Positions 24,106 through 33,538 are shown, numbered from the stretch's first letter. The stretch is DNA of 64,000 nt from Desulfobacula sp. (GCA_023701135.1 JAMPXP010000022.1:31560-95559), one strand, 5' to 3'. Numbers and translations are program-made. The notes: generated by a model from the sequence alone, not told the origin.

Positions 24106-26688
24106 ATGACGATTCGAAAAAAAATACTGGGTGTGATTTTCTCCCTTTTTGTGGTGATGGGTATCCTTATTTATGCCATTAACCGGTTTTGGTTGATCAA
24201 CGGCTATATTGAACTGGAAACCCGGGATATGATCAAGACAACGGGCCAGGTGGCCGAGCGGATGGAAGCGGATTTGTCCGCCTTGAAAAGGACCGTCGGC
24301 GACTGGGCGCCCTGGGATGATACCTACCGGTTTGTCCAGGATTTGAACGGGTCCTATATTGACAATAATCTCATGTATTCCACCTTGGCCAATCTTAATC
24401 TTAATTTCATGGTTTTTGCGGATACGGAAGGAAGAATAAAATTTCTCAGGGCCATTGATCTGGAGAACGAAACCCTCCTGGACGAAAAAAACGAAGACTA
24501 TGCCCGGCTCCTGGAAACCTATCCCATGCTGCTGAGAAATGAGGCCCAACAGGAGGTGGTTTCAGGATATGCCGTGTTCAACGACCATATTGTCCGTATC
24601 TGCTCGGCCCCGATAATGACAAGCCAATTTCAAGGGCCGGTCATGGGAACCCTGGTCATGGGAAATTATATCAACCCTCGAGAAATAGACCGCCTTGAAA
24701 AAAACTTGAAAATTCCCCTGGAAATCCAAAAAACCATGCCCGCAAATTCCGGCCGGGATTTCTTCAAAGAGGAGACCCGGTCCATGGGCAACCGGTTTTT
24801 GATCGAGCGGCCCGATAGACATATGATTACCTCATCCATCGTATTTGAAAGCCTGTCCAAGGACCCCCTGTTTACCCTGGAGGTGAAAAAGAATAGGGAT
24901 ATCTATCTCCAGGGGGAGCAGACCCTGATCTACCTTTTGCTCTCACTTGGGGGGGTAGGTTTGCTTTTTATGATGGCCGTGCTGATTTTTCTTGAAAAAA
25001 CAGTTCTTTACCGGTTGCATAGATTGAGCACGGATGTTAAAAAAATCGCCCGCCAGGGACATGGAAAGGATCGCGTCCTAATGAGCGGAAAGGATGAAAT
25101 CGCTTCCTTATCCCTTGATATCAACCAGATGCTGGAAAAATTGCGGGAAAATGAAAAACGCTATCATACCCTGTTCGAATCTGCCAGTGATCCGATCCTG
25201 CTGCTAAAGGAAGATCTTATCGTGGACTGCAATCTGAAGGCCCTTGAATTCTTCGGGTGCGAAAAAAACCAGATGATCGGAAAGAATCCGGGTTTTTTCT
25301 CTCCTGAAACTCAGCCCGACGGAGAGCCGTCCATCCTGAAATTCAGAAAGATGATGGAAACCTCTCTTGCAAAGGACGTTTTTCTTTTGGAATGGCTGTA
25401 TTTGAAAAACGACAATACCGTTTTTGAAACCGAAATGAACCTGGCCCGGATTGATCTACCGTCAGGAAACCATATCCAGGCCATCATCAGAGACATCACC
25501 GAGAGAAAACAGTCTGAAACGGATCGGTTAAAGGCCCAGAAAATAGCCGCTGACCAGGAAAAATTTGCTCTGATAGGCCGCATCGCAGGAAAAATGGCCC
25601 ATGATTTTAATAATATTTTGGGCGTTATCATGGGCAATGCAGAACTCTCCCTGATGGATTGTCCCCACGATAAGACAAGAAAAACCCTGGAATTGATTTT
25701 TGAGCAGACCCGCCGCGGAAAAAATATGACAAAGAACCTGGTGGCCTTTGCCAAGGACCAGGAACCCAAGCAGGAATTTTTCAGCATCAATGACAAAATA
25801 GACCTTGTTCTAAACCTCATGAGAAAGGATCTGGAAGGCATTGAGGTGGTAACGGAAAAAGGCCTGGATATGCCGGAACTGCTTGCAGATCCCGGAATGA
25901 TCGAGCATGCGCTGATCAACCTGATCCAGAATTCCATCCATGCCCTGAGTTTGACCGAAGCTCCCCGCATCACCCTGAGAACTTACAGCCGTGAAAACAG
26001 CGTCTGCTTTGAAATTGAGGATAATGGATGCGGCATCCCACAGGAAAGTCTGGACAGGATTTATGAACCGTCCTTTACCCTGAAAGGAAGCAAGGATATC
26101 TCAGGCTCATATAAAGCCGGAATCAAAGGCACAGGCTATGGGATGTCCAACATAAAAAAATATATCGAGCAGCACAAGGGCAATATTGCGGTTGAATCAA
26201 AACCGGGCGCAAGAACTCAATTCACCGTCAGCCTGCCGGTCATCGGGCAGGAATTGACCATTGGGGATAAAACAAAGACCCAAAAGGGGAGGGCCTGTTT
26301 TGAGAAATATATCCTTCTTGTGGAAGATGAAAATGACATTGCAGAGGTACAGTCCAGAATATTGATGCAGGCCCCCTGTAATCACAGGGTGGATATTGCC
26401 GGAGATGGTCCGACGGCAATGGATTTGTTTGGACGAAACCCCTATGATCTTGTCAGCCTGGACTATGTTCTTCCGGGAGATATGAACGGGATGGATGTCT
26501 ATCACCATATCCGGTCCCTCAACAAAACCATCCCGGTCCTGTTTATTTCAGGCAATATAGAATTTTTAGAATCCATAAAAGACCTGAAACAAAAGGACCC
26601 CTGTATTGATCATCTGTCCAAACCCTGTCAGAATAAAGAGTATATGGACACGATCAGCCGGTTGTTTGAAAGAACCCGGGCGTATTAA
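24106..26688 (+). CDS. Hybrid sensor histidine kinase, CHASE4-HAMP-PAS-HK-REC
   Basis: 860 residues. Membrane segment at about 7-27; CHASE4-like periplasmic domain (DWAPWDDTYRFVQD, DPLFTLEVKKNR); second membrane segment at about 278-300; HAMP; PAS (YHTLFESASDPILLLKEDLIVDCN); HisKA with GRIAGKMAHDFNNILG (phospho-His); ATPase domain with NLIQNSIHAL, EDNGCGIP and GTGYGMSNIKKYI; C-terminal receiver ILLVEDENDIA with phospho-Asp in SLDYVLPGDMNG. Follows the glycosyltransferase by 15 bp. Output partner not identifiable. Confidence 0.93.
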   Translation: MTIRKKILGVIFSLFVVMGILIYAINRFWLINGYIELETRDMIKTTGQVAERMEADLSALKRTVGDWAPWDDTYRFVQDLNGSYIDNNLMYSTLANLNLNFMVFADTEGRIKFLRAIDLENETLLDEKNEDYARLLETYPMLLRNEAQQEVVSGYAVFNDHIVRICSAPIMTSQFQGPVMGTLVMGNYINPREIDRLEKNLKIPLEIQKTMPANSGRDFFKEETRSMGNRFLIERPDRHMITSSIVFESLSKDPLFTLEVKKNRDIYLQGEQTLIYLLLSLGGVGLLFMMAVLIFLEKTVLYRLHRLSTDVKKIARQGHGKDRVLMSGKDEIASLSLDINQMLEKLRENEKRYHTLFESASDPILLLKEDLIVDCNLKALEFFGCEKNQMIGKNPGFFSPETQPDGEPSILKFRKMMETSLAKDVFLLEWLYLKNDNTVFETEMNLARIDLPSGNHIQAIIRDITERKQSETDRLKAQKIAADQEKFALIGRIAGKMAHDFNNILGVIMGNAELSLMDCPHDKTRKTLELIFEQTRRGKNMTKNLVAFAKDQEPKQEFFSINDKIDLVLNLMRKDLEGIEVVTEKGLDMPELLADPGMIEHALINLIQNSIHALSLTEAPRITLRTYSRENSVCFEIEDNGCGIPQESLDRIYEPSFTLKGSKDISGSYKAGIKGTGYGMSNIKKYIEQHKGNIAVESKPGARTQFTVSLPVIGQELTIGDKTKTQKGRACFEKYILLVEDENDIAEVQSRILMQAPCNHRVDIAGDGPTAMDLFGRNPYDLVSLDYVLPGDMNGMDVYHHIRSLNKTIPVLFISGNIEFLESIKDLKQKDPCIDHLSKPCQNKEYMDTISRLFERTRAY

Positions 26689-26747
26689 CCCGGAATTCCG
26701 GCTTCAAGGAGAGGCCCCCTTTTATAACAAAAAACAAAGGCAGGCAT

Positions 26748-27437
26748 ATGAAGGAATCCCTGATATATTTTTCCACAGCACGGGTTCAGGAGGTCGCCCA
26801 GAAAATGAAGGAGGTGGGCCGGCAATACGAGCAATTGTTTACAGACCTGGGGCGCCAGATGTTCGCAGACATGGCCGATCTTCATGATGCTTCGGAAATG
26901 ACGGCTGTTTGCACCCGGCATGTGGAACAGGCCCTTTCCGCCTTTGGGAACAATTTCCCCGATGTCTCCCCCGTCGCCTGCACCAAAGGCTGCTGCCACT
27001 GCTGTTTCTTTCCCGTTGAATGCCCTCCCCAGGTGGTGATCGATATCGCCCGCCATCTCCGTGCAAAAGAATCCGCCGCCAACCTTAGCCTGCTCCGCCA
27101 TAAGCTGGCCCAGGATATGAAGGATAGAAAGCCGCCGCTGTACAGGGCCAAATGCCCGTTTCTCAATGCTGAAAACCTGTGCGCCATCTATGAAAAACGG
27201 CCCCTGGCCTGTCAATGCTTTACCTCGCCGGCCCCTGCCCAATGTGAGCAATCCGTTGCCGACGGCCGGGATATTTCCCAGCATCCCTTGCGCCACCGCA
27301 TTTATCAGGCCGCCACCACCATGCTGCTGGCCTGCGCCAAAAAACAGGGCCGGCCCCATGGCCAGGTGATGTTCATCCCTGCGCTTCTGTCAATTCTGGA
27401 AATTGAAGACGGGCTCTGGCAGGGTTATGGCATTTGA
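26748..27437 (+). CDS. YkgJ-family cysteine-cluster protein
   Basis: 229 residues. CTKGCCHCCFFPVECPP, CPFLNAENLCAIYEKRPLACQCF and a later Cys form the CxxxCxxCC...CPFL..CxIYxxRPxxC pattern of the UPF0153/YkgJ zinc- or iron-binding family. Function unknown for the family. A degenerate, internally deleted copy of its 3' part lies at 30283-30390. Confidence 0.85.
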   Translation: MKESLIYFSTARVQEVAQKMKEVGRQYEQLFTDLGRQMFADMADLHDASEMTAVCTRHVEQALSAFGNNFPDVSPVACTKGCCHCCFFPVECPPQVVIDIARHLRAKESAANLSLLRHKLAQDMKDRKPPLYRAKCPFLNAENLCAIYEKRPLACQCFTSPAPAQCEQSVADGRDISQHPLRHRIYQAATTMLLACAKKQGRPHGQVMFIPALLSILEIEDGLWQGYGI

Positions 27438-27575
27438 AAGGCTGCCGGGAAATTGACAATAATTCATTCCAGAAATGCATGTATAAAAATTATTTTGACA
27501 GAGCCTTTCACAGCCCAGGATAGAATTGATTTGATGGCCTCCCTATTCCTTGAATAATGGATACTTTTCGAATAT

Positions 27576-28274
27576 TCATCGATAGGTGAAAGGCAATCTG
27601 AATTTCCGGCCCGAGAGTTCGAAAATTACCTCATCCTGTGCAATTTCCAGAATGCGATAGCCTTGCACGGATTCTCCTTCTCCGACTATTTTGGTATTGA
27701 TGACGGCAATCCGGTCCGACGGATTCTTTGCCCAGGAAATGGCCTGGATGGTAAGCATTCCATCCTTCAGGGGAAAGATTTCTTCTTCCCGTGGACCGGG
27801 TTTGGAAACCGGCAGCAAAACCGGAACAGATCCCTTTTCCTTGATATTCTGCTCCTGTTGCATTGGAGTTTTTTCGATAACTGGGGGGAGGCTCTCCGCC
27901 TTATGAACGGTAATATTCTCTGCAAGAGACTCTGAAGGGGGCGGGAGATTTTTTATGGGTGGCTGAGACGGGGTTTGAGAGGCATTCTTTTCAACAGGGG
28001 TTATGCAAGGGGATTGATGCTGGGCCGGGCGGGGGGGAGTGGATTGAATGGTCCTGGCCGGGGAAAATAAAACATATGCGGCCAAGGCCATGACGAGTGC
28101 GGAACCGAGGACAAGGATCAATCCTTTTGCACTTAAGAAAAACCCTTGCCGCTGATGCTGTATTCTTGAGTTCAGGGTTGTCCGGATATTTAATTTTAAG
28201 GAGGATCTGTTTTTATTTTCCTGCTCAGGGCTTTCCTGCTCAGCTTTTTTCAGGGCCTTTAAAATAGTACTCAT
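27576..28274 (-). CDS. gspB: GspB-like type II secretion assembly protein
   Basis: 232 residues. MSTILKALKKAEQE is the classic start of GspB/ExeB-like proteins. One membrane segment (about 48-70) is followed by a long Pro-rich periplasmic linker and a C-terminal GspB domain (MLTIQAISWAKNPSDRIAVINTKIVGEGESVQGYRILEI). With GspA it helps insert the secretin through peptidoglycan. Starts 1 bp after the gspA stop, so they are coupled. No other gsp genes are in the window. Confidence 0.87.
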   Translation of the reverse strand: MSTILKALKKAEQESPEQENKNRSSLKLNIRTTLNSRIQHQRQGFFLSAKGLILVLGSALVMALAAYVLFSPARTIQSTPPRPAQHQSPCITPVEKNASQTPSQPPIKNLPPPSESLAENITVHKAESLPPVIEKTPMQQEQNIKEKGSVPVLLPVSKPGPREEEIFPLKDGMLTIQAISWAKNPSDRIAVINTKIVGEGESVQGYRILEIAQDEVIFELSGRKFRLPFTYR

Positions 28275-28275
28275 G

Positions 28276-30096
28276 TTAACTGCCCTTTACCGGATCAATG
28301 GAAGGGTATTCAGTCAGGCTGGGAGTGGTTGATCCATGGTCTTTTTCACGCAGGAGGATGATCTTTGTCATGGGCCCTACAAGGCCGTCTTCAGCCAGGC
28401 CGTGCTTTGCCTGGATTCTTTTTACAGCTTCCCTGACGGCAGAATCATAAACTGCCGTCGTATCAATGGAGGAAAACCCTATCTGCCTGAGGGACAGTTT
28501 GACTGCGACCACGGAAGTGACGGGGGAGGTATCGGATATGACATCGCCGGTTCCGAAAATATTTTTCCAGACAATGTAAATCTCCCCGTTTAAAAAAGGC
28601 CTTAGTTCATCCGGGTCAATTTTGAGTTTTTCATTGCCGCTTCCTGAAAAAACAAGGTATTCATTGCCTGGTGTTATCCCGGCAAGGGCAAGATAGCCTT
28701 GCTTCTGCCGGTCAGGAGAAATAACCCCGAGAATGGCAGGGAGGTTCAGTTTTTTAACCAGATCCGGCTCCCCTTTGAGCTGCATTATTTCAAGATTATG
28801 CTGCTCTGCGGCAATCTTAAAGAAATAAGGGTCGGATTCGATTTCTTTTGTAAAAGGGTCAAACTGAATCAAGGCTTGCCGGTCCCACAGTGAAAGGACA
28901 TGGCTCAGCGCATTTTCCCGGCTGATGTCCATGTCCGATAGAATTTTCTCCGGCTCTGTTTTTTCGATGAAAGGGGCAGGGGATACAGCCGGTTCCGGTG
29001 GTATGGATTCCGATGATATGGATTCCGGTGATAGGGGCTCGGATAGCATGGCCCCGTCTGGAGATTCAGGAGCCTGGATCTCCATATCAGGGGAGGGTAT
29101 ATAGGCATCCGGGCTTACGGATCCGGGTGGTGTTTCAGGTAGGCCGATTTGGACGGCAACAGGATGGATGGGTATCCATCCGGGAGGAAGGCCTTTAAAT
29201 AGGGCCAAAAAAATAACAGCCGAAACGAGCAAGGCGAATCCGGCACCGGCGGTTTTTTTGATAAAAGGCCCTTGCCCGGACCGGGCTGCCTTCCGGGTGT
29301 CCAACTCCCGTATGGCGATCTTTATGATAGGTGGTGTTACCTTTTTCCGGTTGAGGCTGTATGCAGCAAGCAAAGACCGGTCACAGGCGATGTTGATGAG
29401 CCTGGGGATGCCTCCGGAATAGGCATATATAAGATCTATGGCCTTGGGGGTGAAAAGGGTTTCGGGTTTTCGCAGGGCCACATTGACCCTGTGGGAGATA
29501 TAATCATGGGTCTCTTTACGGGTCAGGGGCAGAATATGGCAGCTCAAATTGATTCGTTGCCGGAGTTGCCGCATTTCATAAGAATCAAGAATATCACAAA
29601 GTTCCGGCTGCCCGACCAGGATGATCTGAAGCAGCTTGCTCCGGGTTGTTTCAAGATTGGAAAGCAGCCTGAGCTGTTCCAGGGTTTCCCGGTCCAGGTT
29701 CTGGGCTTCATCAATGAGAACCAGGACGGATTTCCCCAGGGCCTTTTTTCCCAACAGGAATTCATTCAGGGAATTTGTCAGTGATACCTGATTTTCATCT
29801 GTGAACGGGATGGACAATTCAATATGGATGGCTTTCAGAAGCTGGACCGAATCCAGTTTGGGATTAAAAATAAATGCGGCTTCAATATCCTTGTCCAGGT
29901 TTTCAAGGAACACCCGGCACAGGGTGGTCTTCCCGGTTCCCACTTCGCCCGTGATCTCTACAAAACCGTCACCCTGGGACACGGCATAGGTCAGATGGGC
30001 CAAGGCTTCTTCATGGGTTCTGCCCAGAAATAGAAAATCAGGGTTGGGAACCAGCTTGAATGGTTTTTCCTTGAAACCGAAAAATCCGTTATACAT
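28276..30096 (-). CDS. gspA: GspA/ExeA-like ATPase with peptidoglycan-binding domain
   Basis: 606 residues. MYNGFFGFKEKPFKLVPNPDFLF is the family N-terminus; AAA+ domain with GEVGTGKTTLCR (Walker A) and VLVLIDEAQNLD (Walker B); one membrane segment near 290-310; Pro/Glu/Ser-rich linker containing SPESISSESIPPEPAV-type repeats; then a C39-like and a peptidoglycan-binding PG_binding_1 repeat (DSAVREAVKRIQAKHGLAEDGLVGPMTKI). ATG 30096 lies behind AGGAG; an upstream TTG (30114) overlaps that site. Uses ATP to open the wall for secretin assembly. Confidence 0.88.
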   Translation of the reverse strand: MYNGFFGFKEKPFKLVPNPDFLFLGRTHEEALAHLTYAVSQGDGFVEITGEVGTGKTTLCRVFLENLDKDIEAAFIFNPKLDSVQLLKAIHIELSIPFTDENQVSLTNSLNEFLLGKKALGKSVLVLIDEAQNLDRETLEQLRLLSNLETTRSKLLQIILVGQPELCDILDSYEMRQLRQRINLSCHILPLTRKETHDYISHRVNVALRKPETLFTPKAIDLIYAYSGGIPRLINIACDRSLLAAYSLNRKKVTPPIIKIAIRELDTRKAARSGQGPFIKKTAGAGFALLVSAVIFLALFKGLPPGWIPIHPVAVQIGLPETPPGSVSPDAYIPSPDMEIQAPESPDGAMLSEPLSPESISSESIPPEPAVSPAPFIEKTEPEKILSDMDISRENALSHVLSLWDRQALIQFDPFTKEIESDPYFFKIAAEQHNLEIMQLKGEPDLVKKLNLPAILGVISPDRQKQGYLALAGITPGNEYLVFSGSGNEKLKIDPDELRPFLNGEIYIVWKNIFGTGDVISDTSPVTSVVAVKLSLRQIGFSSIDTTAVYDSAVREAVKRIQAKHGLAEDGLVGPMTKIILLREKDHGSTTPSLTEYPSIDPVKGS

Positions 30097-30200
30097 CCTG
30101 GAATACTCCTGCAAAAGAGAGACGGCAAGTGTTCAGGATATTGACATCCCATAGAAAACCAGGACCGTCAAGAAAATTCTGGAAGCAAAGGGGATTGTTT

Positions 30201-30288
30201 TTTCAGATGATGCCGGTCCCGACCAGAATATCCAGCCCGCAGTGGAAAATGGACCTCCATTGAAGTTTGAGCAGGGGATTGGGCAGGG
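30201..30288 (-). pseudogene. Remnant of an rlmL-like 3' end
   Basis: About 88 bp resemble the last codons of rlmL (31256 onward) at roughly 80% identity by eye. The minus strand can be read as QWRSIFHCGLDILVGTGII then stop, against QWRPIFHGGLDILAGTGII in the intact gene. Upstream coding sequence is missing: at about 30285 the similarity passes into a ykgJ remnant. It is a decayed duplicate, not an active gene. Confidence 0.75.
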
Positions 30289-30390
30289 CTTTCTTTTTCG
30301 GATGCTAAAAGATTGTGTTTCATCTATGCGAAGCGGCCCATGATCAGGTGATGTTCATCCCCGCTCTTCTGTCAATTCTGGAAATTGAAG
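30283..30390 (+). pseudogene. Remnant of a ykgJ-like gene with internal deletion
   Basis: Bases 30303-30339 resemble 27165-27201 of the intact ykgJ (about 70%), and 30338-30390 resemble 27354-27410 (about 90%, including GGTGATGTTCATCC and CTTCTGTCAATTCTGGAAAT). The roughly 150 bp between these parts are lost; both sides of the join carry GGCCC/CGGCCC, suggesting deletion between short repeats. Confidence 0.72.
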
Positions 30391-30682
30391 CGACCAGAAT
30401 AAAAATTCAATTCCAGTTATCCTTTCTCAATTTACTCAGGAACTACCAACTAAAACAGAAGTTGATAAAGCATATGAACTAAGAAGCAAGGCCGTTCATT
30501 GCGGATCACAAGGCATCATCAAATTCACCGATTTAAACAAAATTTGTTCTTGGGCAACTCAATGTTTATCCGTATGTACTCACTTATTGAGCTTGGGCTA
30601 TACCTCAAGGGATCAAATCGAAATTCAAATAAATAGGATCAATAAAACAATACAAGATGGCCCAACAAAAGGGTCAACCTGA
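30389..30682 (+). pseudogene. 3' fragment of an AT-rich gene, HEPN/ApeA-like C-terminus
   Basis: An open frame of about 97 codons without a start, ending TGA at 30680-30682. It contains AYELRSKAVHCGSQG, close to the R-S-K-x-V-H-G helix of HEPN domains in abortive-infection proteins, then a helical C-terminus (CSWATQCLSVCTHLLSLGY). Base composition is clearly more AT-rich than neighbours. The 5' part is absent; the ykgJ remnant abuts it. Probably what remains of an imported defence gene. Confidence 0.55.
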
Positions 30683-30739
30683 CCGGAAGCAGCTCGGCGG
30701 CGCTATACGCGGCGAGGCCGGTAGACAGGCAGGTTACCC
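30671..30739 (+). repeat. Imperfect inverted repeat, possible attC-like site
   Basis: GGGTcAACCTG (30671-30681) pairs with CAGGTTACCC (30730-30739) leaving one unpaired C; ACCGG (30682-30686) pairs with CCGGT (30718-30722). The HEPN fragment stop lies inside it. Size, one extrahelical base and position resemble integron attC sites, but the GTTRRRY core is not matched, so a plain hairpin is also possible. Confidence 0.35.
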
Positions 30740-30865
30740 AAAACGTTAACAAGGACGGCGAGAGCGGATGTGGACAATCGCCCGATAATATGTTACCGCT
30801 ATAATTTTAGCATCGCGGCCGCTCAACCTACGTTATGTCCCGCCCACAAAGATGGAGGTAATTTT

Positions 30866-31249
30866 ATGTATTACATAGTTGAAACAGACAAATCATTCGA
30901 CCAAGCATCAGCAGACCTTGAGGCAGCGGTTAAACGTCATGGCTTCGGGGTATTGCATGTTCACGACTTAGGGACCACACTTCGTAGTAAAGGCATTGCA
31001 TTTGATGAGGAGTGCAAGGTTTTTGAAGTCTGCAATCCGGGACAGGCTGCAAAAGTTCTGTCAACCGATATGCGCCTAAATATGGCACTGCCATGTCGTA
31101 TCTCGGTATTTACGGACAAAGGCAAAACGAAGATCGGTCTTATTAGGCCAGTGCAAATGCTTTCAGCGCTATCCCAGGATGCATCCTTGCTTCAAGTTGC
31201 CAAAGAGGTTGAGGAAAAGACCATCAAGATGGTTGACGAGTCGAAATGA
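30866..31249 (+). CDS. DUF302 domain protein
   Basis: 127 residues. MYYIVETDKSFDQASADLEAAVKRHGFGVLHVHDL and FEVCNPGQAAKVLSTDMRLNMALPCRISVFTDKGKTKIGLIRP match DUF302, a small alpha-beta family of unknown role. Start chosen by GGAGGT at about 30854. It stands alone between the remnant patch and the 3' end of rlmL, with only 6 bp to the convergent rlmL stop, and has no terminator: a recent insertion is likely. Confidence 0.82.
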   Translation: MYYIVETDKSFDQASADLEAAVKRHGFGVLHVHDLGTTLRSKGIAFDEECKVFEVCNPGQAAKVLSTDMRLNMALPCRISVFTDKGKTKIGLIRPVQMLSALSQDASLLQVAKEVEEKTIKMVDESK

Positions 31250-31255
31250 ATACTC

Positions 31256-32425
31256 TCAGATAATCCCGGTCCCGGCCAGAATATCCAGACCACCGTGGAA
31301 AATCGGCCGCCATTGAAGTCTGAGCAGGGGGTGGGCGTCCTTTGAAGGAAGGATGATGCCCAGGCGCCAGCCCTTGAAATCAGACAACAGTTTTTTTTCG
31401 ATCTCGCCGTAAAGGGCCCTGGGGTTGGTTTTCTCCCCAAGCCGCTTGCCGTAGGGCGGGTTCAGCACGATCACCCCTTTTTTGCCGGAAGCGGTCGCCG
31501 GCGGGGTCAGGGAGAAAAAATCCCTTTGGCAAAGGTCAATGGTTTGGCAGAAATCATGGGCCGAGATATTCTGCTGCATCACGGCCAGGGCCGACGCATC
31601 TATGTCCGAGGCAAAAATCTCTTTTTCCGGGATCAGGACCCGGTTTTCCTGCGCCTGGTTTTTTAAGCGAGCAAATGCCCTGGAACTGAAGCCGGGCCAG
31701 GACTCAAAGGCAAAGGACCGGAAAAGGCCGGGGGGAATCCCGGCCTTGATCATGGCTGCCTCAAGGGAAAAGGTGCCGGCCCCGGCCATGGGGTCCAGAA
31801 GGATGTCCGACGCTGAAAATCCGGCCCAGAAGAGCAGGGCAAAAGCCAGGTTTTCCCTCAGGGGGGCAGGGGTCACCTTTACCTTGATGCCCCTCTTGAA
31901 CAGGAGGTTTCCGGTGCTGTCCAGGGAGATGTGAAATTCATCCTGGTCTGCCCGGATATACACGGTCTGGGTGGAAGGCTTTTCCGCCATAAACCCGGTC
32001 CCGGATGCCAGTTGGTCCAGAATGAGGGCTTCGCAGCGCCCGGCAATGGCATCGGAATGGTAAAGCCTTGATTTATGGGCGGTGACCGAGAATTTAAGCT
32101 CACTGTTTTCCGGCAGGAAAAGGTCAAAATCCATGGCCCGGATCTTTTTTTCCAGCTTTTCAAAGGAATCGGCCTTGAACCGGCCAACCCGCATCAGTAT
32201 CCGGGACGGGCTCCGCAGATTGAGGTTCAGGGCTGCGGCATCGGAAAGCCTGCCCCTGAATTCAAGACCGCCTTCGACGAGGTTAAGGCTATCCTTGGGA
32301 AACCCGGCAGCCAGGATTTCGGACCGGCAGACCTTTTCCAGGCCCGGGGAGCAGACGATGAAAAAATCGTGCTCCCGGCCCCGGACTCGTCGTTTCACTC
32401 TTTTTTCAAAGGCGGAGGATTCCAT
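31256..32425 (-). CDS. rlmL: RlmL-type THUMP RNA methyltransferase
   Basis: 389 residues. THUMP domain in the first 170 residues (FFIVCSPGLEKVCRSEILAAGF ... LRSPSRILMRVGRF), then a Rossmann methyltransferase with DILLDPMAGAGTFSLEAAMI, ASDIDASALAVMQQNI and motif IV VLNPPYGKRLG. Matches the N-terminal half of E. coli RlmKL, which makes m2G2445 in 23S rRNA. The K half is a separate gene at 16.3 kb. Lies 17 bp after the DAHP synthase stop on the same strand. Confidence 0.87.
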   Translation of the reverse strand: MESSAFEKRVKRRVRGREHDFFIVCSPGLEKVCRSEILAAGFPKDSLNLVEGGLEFRGRLSDAAALNLNLRSPSRILMRVGRFKADSFEKLEKKIRAMDFDLFLPENSELKFSVTAHKSRLYHSDAIAGRCEALILDQLASGTGFMAEKPSTQTVYIRADQDEFHISLDSTGNLLFKRGIKVKVTPAPLRENLAFALLFWAGFSASDILLDPMAGAGTFSLEAAMIKAGIPPGLFRSFAFESWPGFSSRAFARLKNQAQENRVLIPEKEIFASDIDASALAVMQQNISAHDFCQTIDLCQRDFFSLTPPATASGKKGVIVLNPPYGKRLGEKTNPRALYGEIEKKLLSDFKGWRLGIILPSKDAHPLLRLQWRPIFHGGLDILAGTGII

Positions 32426-32442
32426 TTACAGCTTTACCTTTA

Positions 32443-33480
32443 TTATAGTCTTTCGATGGCGCAGCGGATGAGCGTTTCCGTGGCTTCAAAGGAAATGCAT
32501 TCATCGGTGATGGACACCCCGTATTTCATGGCTTTTAGATTGCCGTCACATTTCTGGCAGCCTTCAAAGAGATTGCTTTCCAGCATGAGGCCCACGATGC
32601 TCGTATTTCCGTCCAGGCGCTGGTCCAGGGCGCTTTTAAAGACAAAGGGCTGGCCCGTGCATTTTTTTCCCGAATTGTCATGGGAGCAGTCGATCATCAC
32701 GGCATCCAGGAGGTTTTTTTGTTTCAGCTTCTCCCGGGCCTTGCCGATGGAGACGGGGTCGTAATTGGGGGAAGGGCCGCCCCGCAGGACCAGATGGCCG
32801 AAGGGATTGCCCGTGGTGCAGACGACACAGGCCCGGCCTTCGGGGTTGATGCCCAGAAAGGTCTGGGGCGTGCCTGCGGCGGTGATGGCGTTGACGGCGG
32901 AATCCAGGCTTCCGTCGGTGCTGTTCTTGAATCCCACGGGCATGGACAGGCCGCTGGCCAGTTCCCGGTGGGTCTGGGATTCGGTGGTCCTGGCGCCGAT
33001 GGCCACCCAGGTGAGGAGTCCGTCAATATACTGGGGGGTGATGGGGTCCAGCAGTTCCGTGGCCGTGGGCAATCCCATGCGGTTGATGTCGATGAGAAGG
33101 GATCTGGCCTGCCTGAGGCCCTCATCCACATTATGGGATTCATCCAGGAAGGGGTCGTTGATGAGGCCCTTCCACCCCACCGTGGTCCTGGGTTTTTCAA
33201 AATACACCCGCATGATGAGGTTGATCTTGTCCTTGACCTCTTTTCTCAGGGCGCTCAGTTTTTCAGCATATTCCAGGGCTGCATCAATGTCGTGGATGGA
33301 GCAGGGGCCTGCAATGACCAGGAGGCGGTGGTCCCGTTTCTGCAGGATGGCTTCCACATCTTTCCGGCCCTGGATGACGACTCGTGCAAGATCATCGGTA
33401 ATGGGCAGTTCCTTTTTGATGTCGGCCGGTGAGATCAGGGGTTTAAAGGCTTTTACATTAATATCATAGGTCTGTTTCAT
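32443..33480 (-). CDS. aroG: 3-deoxy-7-phosphoheptulonate (DAHP) synthase, class I
   Basis: 345 residues, standard for the AroF/G/H class I-alpha group. LLVIAGPCSIHD, MRVYFEKPRTTVGWKGLIND, GARTTESQTHRELASGL and MIDCSHDNSGKK hold the PEP, E4P and metal ligands. First step of the shikimate pathway. The frame extends 13 codons upstream, but MKQTYD at 33480 follows AAAAAAGGAG. Its leader contains a tyrosine-rich attenuator (33539-33659), so the isozyme is probably under tyrosine control; the letter G is by similarity only. Confidence 0.93.
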   Translation of the reverse strand: MKQTYDINVKAFKPLISPADIKKELPITDDLARVVIQGRKDVEAILQKRDHRLLVIAGPCSIHDIDAALEYAEKLSALRKEVKDKINLIMRVYFEKPRTTVGWKGLINDPFLDESHNVDEGLRQARSLLIDINRMGLPTATELLDPITPQYIDGLLTWVAIGARTTESQTHRELASGLSMPVGFKNSTDGSLDSAVNAITAAGTPQTFLGINPEGRACVVCTTGNPFGHLVLRGGPSPNYDPVSIGKAREKLKQKNLLDAVMIDCSHDNSGKKCTGQPFVFKSALDQRLDGNTSIVGLMLESNLFEGCQKCDGNLKAMKYGVSITDECISFEATETLIRCAIERL

Positions 33481-33538
33481 GGTTTTCTCCTTTTTTAGGA
33501 TAATGCAGGATTCAGACAAAGGCCGGGGGCTGAAAATA

